The position numbers and the translations under genes are program-made. From Bacillota bacterium (GTDB lineage: Bacteria > Bacillota > Dethiobacteria > Dethiobacterales > Dethiobacteraceae), in the NCBI GenBank assembly GCA_012523945.1, contig JAAYSO010000035.1, positions 1 to 64,000 on the forward strand: a DNA stretch of 64,000 bases, given 5' to 3'. Position 1 is the stretch's first letter; each line of letters starts with the position of its first letter. This document shows, one piece after another, positions 26,485-34,404 of this stretch. The notes under the pieces are model-generated. The model had not been told where the DNA came from and ran no database searches. It saw only the letters and a list, made by a program, of their open reading frames with translations.

Positions 26485-28278
26485 TTATGCTCTGCTTTGA
26501 GAAGCTGCCTCATCGCCAGCAGGAGGGGTCTCGTCTCTGCCCGAATCTACAAACATAAAGCTGCCGCTGGGTTGCGGTTCGGCAACAATTAGTCTCTCGT
26601 GGAATTTCTCCAGTGAAGAACGGTGGCCGATGGAAATAATAGTTGTATCTTGCATCCGTTCTAACAGTATTTTGTATAGAACTTCTTCTGAAGGCTCGTC
26701 CATTGAGGCAGTTGCTTCATCAAAGAAGAGATAATCTGGTTTGTAAAGCATGGCGCGGGCAATACCGACTCTCTGCTGTTCACCGCCGGAAAAGACACGA
26801 TACCAGTGAGCTTCTTCATCCAGCCTGTCTACAAACTGGCCAAGATCAACATCGCGTAGTACCTGTTCCATTTCCTCGCGGCTGTACTTTTCAGGCGGCT
26901 CCGGATAACTGATAACTTCTGCCAGTGTGCCGATGGGCAGGTACGGTCTTTGCGGCAGGACAATGACTTTTTTGTCTTTTGGTACAATAACTTTACCTTT
27001 ACCGAAAGGCCAGATGCCGGAAATGACTCTAAAGAGTGTAGTTTTACCTGCACCTGTTTTTCCTTTAATCAGTACTTTTTCACCTTTCTTAAAGGCCATA
27101 TCTTTTGCTGTCACTTGTAACTGACCGTTAGGCAGGAAAATATCCATTTGTGGTACTTGTATTTCTTCTGTATCTTGTTCTTCAATTTCAATTCTGGATT
27201 GACGTGTAATTTCAGCTGCTTCTTCACGGCTGTCCAGGAAACCGCAAAGACGGTTGATGACGGCTTTCCAATGAGCCAATTGCTCATAAATTTGTTTAAA
27301 AAATTTAAAAGTAGTTAAAACAGTGGAGAATGCCTGTGAGATCTGCATGATGGCACCGTATCCGCCGGGTATCGCACCCATAAAATAGGATGGCCCCAAG
27401 AGTACGGAAATGACTACACCGTCCGCCATATCAAAGCCTACAGACACAATGCTTAATTTCATTCTCCGCAGCATAATTCTAAAATTGTTGGCGATAACGT
27501 TGTTGAAAATGGACATTAGTTGTGAATGCTCAACATTTTCGCCGCCTAAAAGGGCAATCTGCTCACTGTTTTCACGCACACGAACCAGTGAAAAACGGAA
27601 GTCAGCTTCGTATCTTGTCTGGTTGTAGTTTAAACCGATTAAAGCTTTTCCGAATGTATGTGAGAGGAAAGTTCCCAGGGCTGCCCACAGTAAAGCTATG
27701 ACAATGAAATACCCGGGGAAAGACCAATCTTTACCGAATAGCATCAAAGGAATGTTATTGGAAAGGTTCCACAAAATAACGAGAAAGGAGCCCAGTGTTA
27801 AAACCTGCTGCAGCAAGTTAAAAGTAAACATCCAGGTGTAATCAAGGAAAACCTTGACATCTTCAGAAATGCGCTGGTCAGGGTTGTCAGTTGATTTGGT
27901 AAACTGCATTCTGTAGTAGTTGAAATCTTCCATCCAGTTGTCAATAAATTCGGAAGTCATCCACCTTCTCCAACGGATGGCAATCCACTGGTCAATATAG
28001 TTTCTGAAACCTGCACCAAATGTCATCACGATGCCGACGGTGAGAAAGACCCACAGCTGCTGCTTCCATAATGGATAGTTTACATCAACATAGGCATTGG
28101 TCCAGTCGAGATACCATGTGTTCATACGCACTGAAGCTGCTACAGTTAAAATCATAATGGAGAGACTAGCCAATAGCAGCAGCCAGCTGCCAACACGCTC
28201 CTCTGACTTGAGCCAGTAAGGAACTGCCAGCCTCCAGATTTGTTTGAGCATATTAATAATTTTTTTCATAGTCTTCAA
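26485..28278 (-). CDS. ABC transporter, SbmA/ABCD-type membrane domain fused to ATPase (copy 2)
   Basis: Paralogue of the transporter at 23.3 kb, 597 aa with the same layout. The membrane halves differ moderately, but the ATPase halves are nearly identical, including a run of about 50 identical residues from PYLPIGTLAEV to EEAHWYRV. The signature here reads FSGGEQQ instead of LSGGEQQ. Walker A, Walker B and the H-loop are intact. It is 60 bases downstream of its own DUF4430-like partner. Whether the copies form homodimers or a heterodimer cannot be told from sequence. Confidence 0.9.
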   Translation of the reverse strand: MKTMKKIINMLKQIWRLAVPYWLKSEERVGSWLLLLASLSIMILTVAASVRMNTWYLDWTNAYVDVNYPLWKQQLWVFLTVGIVMTFGAGFRNYIDQWIAIRWRRWMTSEFIDNWMEDFNYYRMQFTKSTDNPDQRISEDVKVFLDYTWMFTFNLLQQVLTLGSFLVILWNLSNNIPLMLFGKDWSFPGYFIVIALLWAALGTFLSHTFGKALIGLNYNQTRYEADFRFSLVRVRENSEQIALLGGENVEHSQLMSIFNNVIANNFRIMLRRMKLSIVSVGFDMADGVVISVLLGPSYFMGAIPGGYGAIMQISQAFSTVLTTFKFFKQIYEQLAHWKAVINRLCGFLDSREEAAEITRQSRIEIEEQDTEEIQVPQMDIFLPNGQLQVTAKDMAFKKGEKVLIKGKTGAGKTTLFRVISGIWPFGKGKVIVPKDKKVIVLPQRPYLPIGTLAEVISYPEPPEKYSREEMEQVLRDVDLGQFVDRLDEEAHWYRVFSGGEQQRVGIARAMLYKPDYLFFDEATASMDEPSEEVLYKILLERMQDTTIISIGHRSSLEKFHERLIVAEPQPSGSFMFVDSGRDETPPAGDEAASQSRA

Positions 28279-28338
28279 CCATCCCCCAAAAAATATTTTT
28301 ACTACAGAAACAGCAATCTTCTGCTCTTCAAACTCTGC

Positions 28339-29229
28339 TTAAGATATTTTCCGGCTTTTTTGCTCGTAGATATTTTCCTGTTTCCTGCCGATGGTCATAA
28401 TGACAATAAAAATTGGTACAAGCAAAATAACTCCCCAGATGACTATTTGCATTAAAAGCTTGTCACTGGTCAGGGAGTAATCTTCTTCCGGTACAGCAGG
28501 CGGTTGTGCCGGTGTTTGCGGAGAGGCAGGATCTGCCGGTGCCGCCGGCGCGGCAGGAGAGTCTGTCCCGCCAGGAATTGAAGCTGAAGAGCCGTCTGCG
28601 GGGATAGCTGCCAGACCGTTAATGGCTACTATGCCGCTTGCCGGAATAGAAATGGTGAGACTGCCGTTGGCATCCGTTGTACCCAGGGAAGTCCCGGTGT
28701 CCGGGTCAATAACTTCGGCATTGGCAAAGGGAACAGAACTATAAGTAAAAGTAGTAAAATCAAGTACCCAGTTGGTTGCTCTTACTGTTACCGTATCGTC
28801 TTCCACTAAAGCCGTGAGAGAAATTGCCAGAGCCGGCACCGTCGGGTCGCTGGAGACAGACATAATAATGTTGTCACCGGCTTTAATCGGTGTAACATCG
28901 GCTGTCCCCGGGTTTGACGGAGCACCCAGAGGCGCATCGTTTAGGATGACGAAGGGAGTAGCGTTAATGCCCCATGCTTTAGAGATTAAAAACATGTTCC
29001 ACATCGGATCGATGCCGCTTTCATAACCGCTTTCTCCGCCCGGGTAAAATGCGGCGTGGGCTGCCTTTAGTGCTCCCTCCACAGTCATTTCCGCAGGGGA
29101 GACGGGCTGTGCGGCAACTACAAGCTGGCCGTCAACACTTACAGTTACATAGACAGTCGTTTCTTCCGCCAATGCAACGGTAGTCAGCGCCAATATTATG
29201 GCGATGACAAGTACGAATACTTTTTTCAT
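28339..29229 (-). CDS. Membrane-anchored surface protein with DUF4430-like domain (copy 2)
   Basis: Paralogue of the protein at 25.1 kb, 296 aa. The same order is seen: signal peptide (residues 1-21), TVEGALKAAHAAFYPGG domain with FVILNDAPLG and IKAGDNI, a second beta domain with TTDANGSLTI, a longer Pro/Ala linker, one membrane helix and a basic tail ending KSRKIS. The first domain is strongly conserved between copies while linker and tail vary. This fits selection on ligand binding. A GGAGGAAAC ribosome binding site precedes the ATG. Confidence 0.7.
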   Translation of the reverse strand: MKKVFVLVIAIILALTTVALAEETTVYVTVSVDGQLVVAAQPVSPAEMTVEGALKAAHAAFYPGGESGYESGIDPMWNMFLISKAWGINATPFVILNDAPLGAPSNPGTADVTPIKAGDNIIMSVSSDPTVPALAISLTALVEDDTVTVRATNWVLDFTTFTYSSVPFANAEVIDPDTGTSLGTTDANGSLTISIPASGIVAINGLAAIPADGSSASIPGGTDSPAAPAAPADPASPQTPAQPPAVPEEDYSLTSDKLLMQIVIWGVILLVPIFIVIMTIGRKQENIYEQKSRKIS

Positions 29230-29722
29230 AGTGTTTCCTCCTCACAATGATTTTTGTTTGTTTTCGAATAGAGCTGCAAAAGTATGGGGCGGATAATATG
29301 CATCATATCCGCGCAAATCTCATGTGACCATTTCGTATCCGGTTTTTACATCAAGACAACAAAAACATCACCTCACTTTTTGTGGCTTGTTTGACCCCGT
29401 TATCTGTGGACAATAATTTTCTCTAATCTATAAACTGAATAGATATAATTTTTGCACAGATGAAGTTGCACTTGGACAGAAAAATAAAACCAGAGATGGC
29501 TTTTGGGCACGATAATAGCGAGGGGTCACTTTCCGGCAAATGTTTTGATATTTTCTAAGTTGTGCGAACAATTAGATTGTTGCAACTCCTCGCATTTATT
29601 GGACATTGTAAAACAAAGTTCACGCAAAGTCTGTAATATTTTGTCGATATTAAAGAATTTCAAAAGCCTTTAACTTTACTTAACAAATAACCTAGATTTA
29701 AAGTTTTAAAGTGACAAAAAAA
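29230..29722. other. Noncoding region upstream of copy 2
   Basis: No credible gene. It holds a stem GCGGATA/TATCCGC (29289-29312) in the probable leader of copy 2, a second hairpin AACAAT/ATTGTT (29567-29581), and TTTGTCGAT (29640-29648), an eight-of-nine match to a Spo0A box. No clear promoter was identified. Confidence 0.45.
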
Positions 29723-29738
29723 ACCGGCGGTTGCCGGT
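29716..29738 (-). terminator. Terminator of the mntR-like gene
   Basis: ACCGGC and GCCGGT around a four-base loop, followed on the minus strand by nine T residues. It lies about 50 bases after the regulator's stop. Confidence 0.8.
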
Positions 29739-29787
29739 ACGCTTTTTAGTGGTAAGAAATTACATCCTTGATTTGCCTTCTTTTTTG

Positions 29788-30261
29788 TTAATCAGTTGAA
29801 CTATGTTTATATTCCCAAGCCCTGAGCAGGTTAAAATCTTCTTCATCCTCGTTATGCTCCTGTTGCATTTTGTGTAATGCCTGTAAAAGGTCAGGGTTGG
29901 ATTCAAAAAATGTGATTAAATTGTTGATCAGTTTCATAGTTTTAGGCGTTATATAATGTTCGAATCCTTCCACCTGTTCATCGATGCCGGATTTAGCATT
30001 AAGCAGGGTTAAAAACCTTTTTAAAGTAGCGTCACGCCAAACTAAAAACTTTCCATACTTTTCGCCCATAGGGGTAAGTGCAATATTACGGTATTTTTCA
30101 TATTTAATGAACCCGGCTTCATCAAGCCTTTGAATCATTTTCGTAACGCTGGATGCTTGAAATTGCATTGCCTCTGAAATGTCAACGGCGCGGACATACC
30201 CCTTTTTCTTAACAAGTCGATAAATCATTTCCAGGTAATCTTCCATGCTTTCCGTGAGCAA
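29788..30261 (-). CDS. DtxR/MntR-family metal-dependent regulator
   Basis: Metal-sensing repressor of 157 aa, closest in layout to MntR. The winged helix (SSVTKMIQRLDEAGFIKYEKY) and the metal ligands Asp8, Glu11, Glu98, Glu101 and His102 match MntR. The ligand normally His77 is Asp77 (VWRDATL). No SH3-like third domain is present. The TTG start has GGAGG seven bases upstream. It follows feoA-feoB on the same strand, 175 bases downstream and beyond a terminator. It probably controls iron or manganese uptake genes; which metal is open. Confidence 0.88.
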   Translation of the reverse strand: MLTESMEDYLEMIYRLVKKKGYVRAVDISEAMQFQASSVTKMIQRLDEAGFIKYEKYRNIALTPMGEKYGKFLVWRDATLKRFLTLLNAKSGIDEQVEGFEHYITPKTMKLINNLITFFESNPDLLQALHKMQQEHNEDEEDFNLLRAWEYKHSSTD

Positions 30262-30356
30262 AATCTTTCCTCCATTCTCCCTTAGTGGAACCTTACATTT
30301 TTAGTCTATGCTAAAAAGTTGTAGGAAATAACTTTTGTCATGTGCAGGCTTAATAA

Positions 30357-30383
30357 AACACTGCCGTACAGACAGGCAGTGTT
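30357..30383 (-). terminator. Terminator of feoB
   Basis: AACACTGCC and GGCAGTGTT pair perfectly around a nine-base loop and are followed on the minus strand by GTTTTATT. Confidence 0.75.
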
Positions 30384-30436
30384 AAAGGGGCAAATATTTT
30401 TTAAAGAAGCCTCCGGAAGTTTTTAAATGACGCTTT

Positions 30437-32605
30437 TTACACCAATCCCAGTATCCGGGCCCCCTGGGCCACAATAAAACAAATTATTATTCCGGCCATG
30501 GTGGGAATTAAAAAGGAAAGTAGCGTCCATTTTACACTTTGTGTTTCTTTGCGGATGGTCCAAAGTGTTGTACCACATGGCCAGTGATTAAGGGCAAAGA
30601 GCATCATGCAAACTGCAGTTAACCACGTCCAGTCATGATTTATAAATAATTGTTTTAACTCTAAGAAGCTATCCAGTTCAAGCATAGAACTTTCGGCCAT
30701 ATAGCCCATGATTAAGATGGGGATGACAATTTCATTGGCCGGCAGGCCTAGAATAAAAGCCATTAAGATGTAACCGTCTAAACCGATGAGATGGGCAAAA
30801 GGTTGCAAAAATTGAGCACAATGTGCGAGTAAGCTTTGCCCGTTAACGGAAAAGTTGGCCATGAGCCAGATAATTAACCCTGCAGGTGCAGCAATGGCAA
30901 CGGCACGGCCAAGGACAAAAAGAGTCCGGTCAAAGACGGAGCGTATAATAATTTTGCCGATTTGAGGTTTTCTATAGGGCGGAAGTTCCAAGGTGAAGGA
31001 AGAGGGCAGACCCCTTAAGATGGTGGCCGATAATACTCTGGAAGTGAGAAAGGTTAGTAGGACGCCTAAAATAACGGCGGCCAAAACAGCAAGCGTTGCC
31101 GCCAGGGAGCTGAAGGCTCCGGCACCGCTCACCAGGAAGATGCCGGCCAGTGCAATTAAGGTGGGGAAACGCCCGTTGCAGGGTACATAATTATTTGTAA
31201 GAATGGCAATTAAACGTTCCCGGGGCGAATCAATAATCCTGCAGGCAATAACCCCGGCTGCATTACAACCGAACCCCATACACATTGTTAAAGCCTGCTT
31301 GCCGTGTGCACAGGCTTTTTTGAAATAATGGTCCAGATTAAATGCAACTCGCGGCAAGTATCCTAGATCTTCCAGGAGGGTAAAGAGAGGGAAGAAGATG
31401 GCCATAGGTGGTAGCATCACGGAAACTACCCAGGCTAATGTGCGGTAAACTCCCAGAACTAAAATGTCGTAAATAAAACCGGGTGTGCCCAGCCATTGCA
31501 AAAACAGGGTTAAGTGCCCTTCCAGGTGATAAAAAACGGTGGTAAGAAGGGCAGAAGGATAATTGGCACCTTTAATTGTCAGCCAAAAAACAGCTCCCAA
31601 GAGGGCAATCATAATTGGTATACCGAAAAAACGTGAAGTTAAAATTCCGTCCAGCGTACGATCAAAACGGTTATAATTTTTGTTTTCCACCGTTACCACC
31701 TGGTGGCTGATCTTTTCCGCTGTTTTGACAATACCGGTAACTATCCGGTCGCGTAATTCATTAAGATCAACTTGGTTTTTTTGTAGTAACAGATGTGCCT
31801 GGGCCAAACTCTCCCTTAAAATATTATCGTCGGTTAAGGTGAAATTGAAAAAGCGATTCATGGCTTCCAGTAGCGTTCGGTCTGAGTCTAGAAGACGCAG
31901 GGCCACCCAGCGGCTATTAACTTTTTCACCCAGAAGGGCATGCACACGAGGTTCAATGAGTTCAATGGCTTCCTGCAGTATGTTGTCATATTCTGTACGT
32001 CTGGGCTGTACCGGGAACTGCTTTTTTGCCACCAATTTGATAGTTTCTTTTAGTTCGTTTAAACCTTCTCCCGTTCTGGCAGCAGTGCCCACGACAGGAA
32101 TTCCCAGCAAAGCGGACAGTTTTTGGAGATGAACAACAATGCCCTTTTTCCTGGCTTCATCCATTAAATTGACGCAAAGAATCACTTTATCGGTGATTTC
32201 CATAATTTGCAGAACAAGATTTAAATTTCTTTCCAGGCAGGTGGCATCTGCCACCACCACTGTTACATGAGGTTGCCCAAAACAGATAAAGTCCCTGGCA
32301 ATCTGCTCTTCAACGGAATTTACCAGCAGGGAATATGTTCCGGGCAGATCAATGAGGAGATATTTATCGCCTTTATAAGTGTACTTGCCTTGAGCGTTGG
32401 TGACAGTTTTGCCCGGCCAGTTTCCGGTGTGCTGTTTAAGGCCGGTCAAACTGTTAAAAACAGTACTTTTACCAGTGTTGGGATTACCGGCCAAAGCCAC
32501 AATTAAATCGGCCGGGGAATCTGTTTGTACCTCAAACATCTCTTTTAGGATGCCTACACCTGTAGACTGGTGAGTTAAACCCATGGGGCGGAACTTTCCT
32601 TTCAT
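30437..32605 (-). CDS. feoB: Ferrous iron transporter B
   Basis: GTP-dependent Fe(II) importer in the cytoplasmic membrane. The 722-aa protein has an N-terminal G domain with GNPNTGKST, DLPGTYS and CVNLMDEA, a helical spacer, then gate helices with LPPMAIFFPLFTLLEDLGYLPRVAF and a CNAAGV segment. A 30-residue extension precedes the G domain. The start is uncertain, since no strong ribosome binding site precedes the first ATG and another ATG lies seven codons on. feoA is 15 bases upstream. Confidence 0.95.
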   Translation of the reverse strand: MKGKFRPMGLTHQSTGVGILKEMFEVQTDSPADLIVALAGNPNTGKSTVFNSLTGLKQHTGNWPGKTVTNAQGKYTYKGDKYLLIDLPGTYSLLVNSVEEQIARDFICFGQPHVTVVVADATCLERNLNLVLQIMEITDKVILCVNLMDEARKKGIVVHLQKLSALLGIPVVGTAARTGEGLNELKETIKLVAKKQFPVQPRRTEYDNILQEAIELIEPRVHALLGEKVNSRWVALRLLDSDRTLLEAMNRFFNFTLTDDNILRESLAQAHLLLQKNQVDLNELRDRIVTGIVKTAEKISHQVVTVENKNYNRFDRTLDGILTSRFFGIPIMIALLGAVFWLTIKGANYPSALLTTVFYHLEGHLTLFLQWLGTPGFIYDILVLGVYRTLAWVVSVMLPPMAIFFPLFTLLEDLGYLPRVAFNLDHYFKKACAHGKQALTMCMGFGCNAAGVIACRIIDSPRERLIAILTNNYVPCNGRFPTLIALAGIFLVSGAGAFSSLAATLAVLAAVILGVLLTFLTSRVLSATILRGLPSSFTLELPPYRKPQIGKIIIRSVFDRTLFVLGRAVAIAAPAGLIIWLMANFSVNGQSLLAHCAQFLQPFAHLIGLDGYILMAFILGLPANEIVIPILIMGYMAESSMLELDSFLELKQLFINHDWTWLTAVCMMLFALNHWPCGTTLWTIRKETQSVKWTLLSFLIPTMAGIIICFIVAQGARILGLV

Positions 32606-32620
32606 AAGTAATTTAAAATT

Positions 32621-32866
32621 TTAATCATGGATAATTTCAACGAAAAGTTTACAGGCTTCTTCTGAGCGTAAAGCAATGACAGCGCCTCTAATTTGGTACG
32701 CAGTGGGGTCTCCGGCAGGACTTTTTCTTAATACTTCAACCACAGTATCGTTGATTAAGCCTAAATCAAGTAGTCTTCTGCGTGCGGCGCCTTCGGCAAT
32801 CAGTTTTTTTACTTTACCATAAAAACCTGCAGGCACTTGGTGCAGGGGAATTAATTTATTGTTCAC
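32621..32866 (-). CDS. feoA: Ferrous iron transport protein A
   Basis: Small SH3-like partner of FeoB, 81 aa. The family pattern LHQVPAGFYGKVKKL, RRRLLDLGLINDTVVEV and ALRSEEACKLFVE is clear. I start at a GTG seven bases after AGGAGG; the frame is open 14 codons further upstream but without a ribosome binding site. It leads the operon feoA-feoB. Confidence 0.9.
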   Translation of the reverse strand: MNNKLIPLHQVPAGFYGKVKKLIAEGAARRRLLDLGLINDTVVEVLRKSPAGDPTAYQIRGAVIALRSEEACKLFVEIIHD

Positions 32867-33115
32867 AAAAAAACCTCCTGTCGGTACTAAATCTACCTGG
32901 TGAAACATCTTTTGCCAAAGCTAATTCACAATATGCCATAGTGAAAATACATGTTACTGATTTTAAATTTCCAAAAAAAAATAAGTTTTTGCCGCTAAAA
33001 ACAGTAGGCAAAAATGGCAGAATCCAGATTTTTTTATCATATCATGTAGTAAGAGGTATTATCATACTTGTTTATACAACCAGTTTACTTGTTAATAAAG
33101 ACGGTTTGAAATCCA
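32867..33115. other. Noncoding region between feoA and the hydE promoter
   Basis: Divergent intergenic DNA, AT-rich, with no credible gene. It should contain the feoA promoter, which I could not place with confidence. TTGTTAATAAA near 33089 resembles a Rex half-site. Confidence 0.4.
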
Positions 33116-33144
33116 TTGACATGACTGGGCGATTATGGTATACC
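33116..33144 (+). promoter_or_regulatory. Promoter of the hydEFG genes
   Basis: TTGACA (33116-33121), a 17-base spacer and TATACC (33139-33144). The -10 lies inside a 12-bp perfect palindrome ATGGTATACCAT (33135-33146), which could be an operator. Confidence 0.6.
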
Positions 33145-33150
33145 ATAAGT

Positions 33151-33330
33151 AAGATTTATATGTAAATACAGGTAAGCGTAGCGAAGCAAGTGAAAGATTT
33201 ATCAATCCGGCGGCAAAGTTGCCGCTTGACACGAACTTTCACGATAGAGCTGTAGAGCTTGGATATTACTTTGGCATTGGGCATTCTGGCGATTGGGGCT
33301 GATACATTATCATGGCAAAGGAAGATTTTT
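33151..33330 (+). ncRNA. Structured 5' leader of hydE
   Basis: About 180 bases of untranslated leader. GTGAAAG (33190-33196) pairs with CTTTCAC (33236-33242) around an inner hairpin GCGGCA/TGCCGC (33210-33225). A GC-richer tract with repeated GGCATT/GGCGATT follows. I do not recognise a known riboswitch class; a cis-regulatory role is inferred. Confidence 0.4.
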
Positions 33331-34389
33331 ATGGGCAAAAACATTCAGAATATTATTTTTAATGCGGCAAAACGGCATGAGTTAACTAAAGAAGAAATTA
33401 TTTTTCTCCTTTCATGTGAAGATTTCCACAAGGATAGCCTTTTTGCAGCTGCAGATCGTGTGCGTGAAAAATACCTGGGGGATGCAGTGCATCTGCGGGG
33501 ACTAATTGAGTTTTCTAATTATTGCAAGTGTAGCTGTCGCTATTGTGGCTTACGGTGTGGAAACAAGAAACTTAAGCGTTACCGTATGACAATAGAGGAA
33601 ATTTATCAAACCGCTTTGCGTGCCCATGCTTTAGGTTACCGGACGGTTGTGCTGCAAGCAGGTGAAGATCAATACTATGATGCCGACAAAATTGCCGCCT
33701 TGGTATGCCGGTTGAAAAAGCTTGGCCTTGCCGTCACCTTAAGCTGTGGCATTAGAAGTTACGAAGAATACCGCCTTTGGCGTGAGGCCGGAGCAGATCG
33801 TTATCTACTGAAGCATGAAACTGCCGATCCCAAACTATACAAAGCTTTGCATCCTGATTCCAGTTTGGAGGAAAGGCTTGACTGTCTCTTGCAGCTGCGC
33901 AGGCTGGGGTATCAGGTAGGTTCCGGCTGTATTGTGGGGCTGCCGGGCCAAAACCTGGAAACATTGGCGTCTGATTTGCTGCTTTTAAAAGAGTTGGATG
34001 TGGAAATGGCGGGAATCGGTCCTTTTATTCCCCATCCTGAGACGCCGCTGGCTTCTGTTCCCAAAGGCTCGGTAGAGCTGACATTAAAAATGATTGCTGT
34101 TTTGCGTCTCCTTTTGCCTCTTGCTCACCTGCCCGCCACCACGGCTTTGGCTACAGTTGATCATGACAGCAGAGCTCAGGCTCTGTGTTGCGGTGCCAAT
34201 GTGGTTATGCCCAATGTAACACCGCAAAAGTACAAACAACTCTATGAGATTTATCCTGAAAAAGCCGGTACTAATGTTGCTTCCACTCAGAATCGCCGGC
34301 AAATAATTGAATTGATTACGGCCTTGGGCAGAAAAGTTGCCACCGATCAGGGACACAGCCCGAAAGAAAGATTCCAGGCTGTTAGTTAG
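33331..34389 (+). CDS. hydE: [FeFe]-hydrogenase maturase HydE (radical SAM)
   Basis: Radical SAM enzyme that helps build the organometallic 2Fe subcluster of the H-cluster. The 352-aa protein has the SAM-cluster motif CKCSCRYC (Cys spacing C-x3-C-x2-C), EFSNYC before it, the family strand GCIVGLPGQ and MPNVTP near the C-terminus. I start at the ATG after AAGGAAG (33331); the frame is open from 33259. It heads hydE-hydF-hydG. Confidence 0.95.
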   Translation: MGKNIQNIIFNAAKRHELTKEEIIFLLSCEDFHKDSLFAAADRVREKYLGDAVHLRGLIEFSNYCKCSCRYCGLRCGNKKLKRYRMTIEEIYQTALRAHALGYRTVVLQAGEDQYYDADKIAALVCRLKKLGLAVTLSCGIRSYEEYRLWREAGADRYLLKHETADPKLYKALHPDSSLEERLDCLLQLRRLGYQVGSGCIVGLPGQNLETLASDLLLLKELDVEMAGIGPFIPHPETPLASVPKGSVELTLKMIAVLRLLLPLAHLPATTALATVDHDSRAQALCCGANVVMPNVTPQKYKQLYEIYPEKAGTNVASTQNRRQIIELITALGRKVATDQGHSPKERFQAVS

Positions 34390-34404
34390 GAAGGAGTGCC
34401 TGTA

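Noticed and set aside
23253-29229. Transposon-borne duplication of the transporter units
   Set aside because: No transposase, terminal inverted repeats or target-site duplication seen at the borders.
33151-33330. Known riboswitch class in the hydE leader
   Set aside because: I compared it with cobalamin, TPP, SAM, lysine, c-di-GMP, fluoride and THF cores and found none of their conserved sequences.
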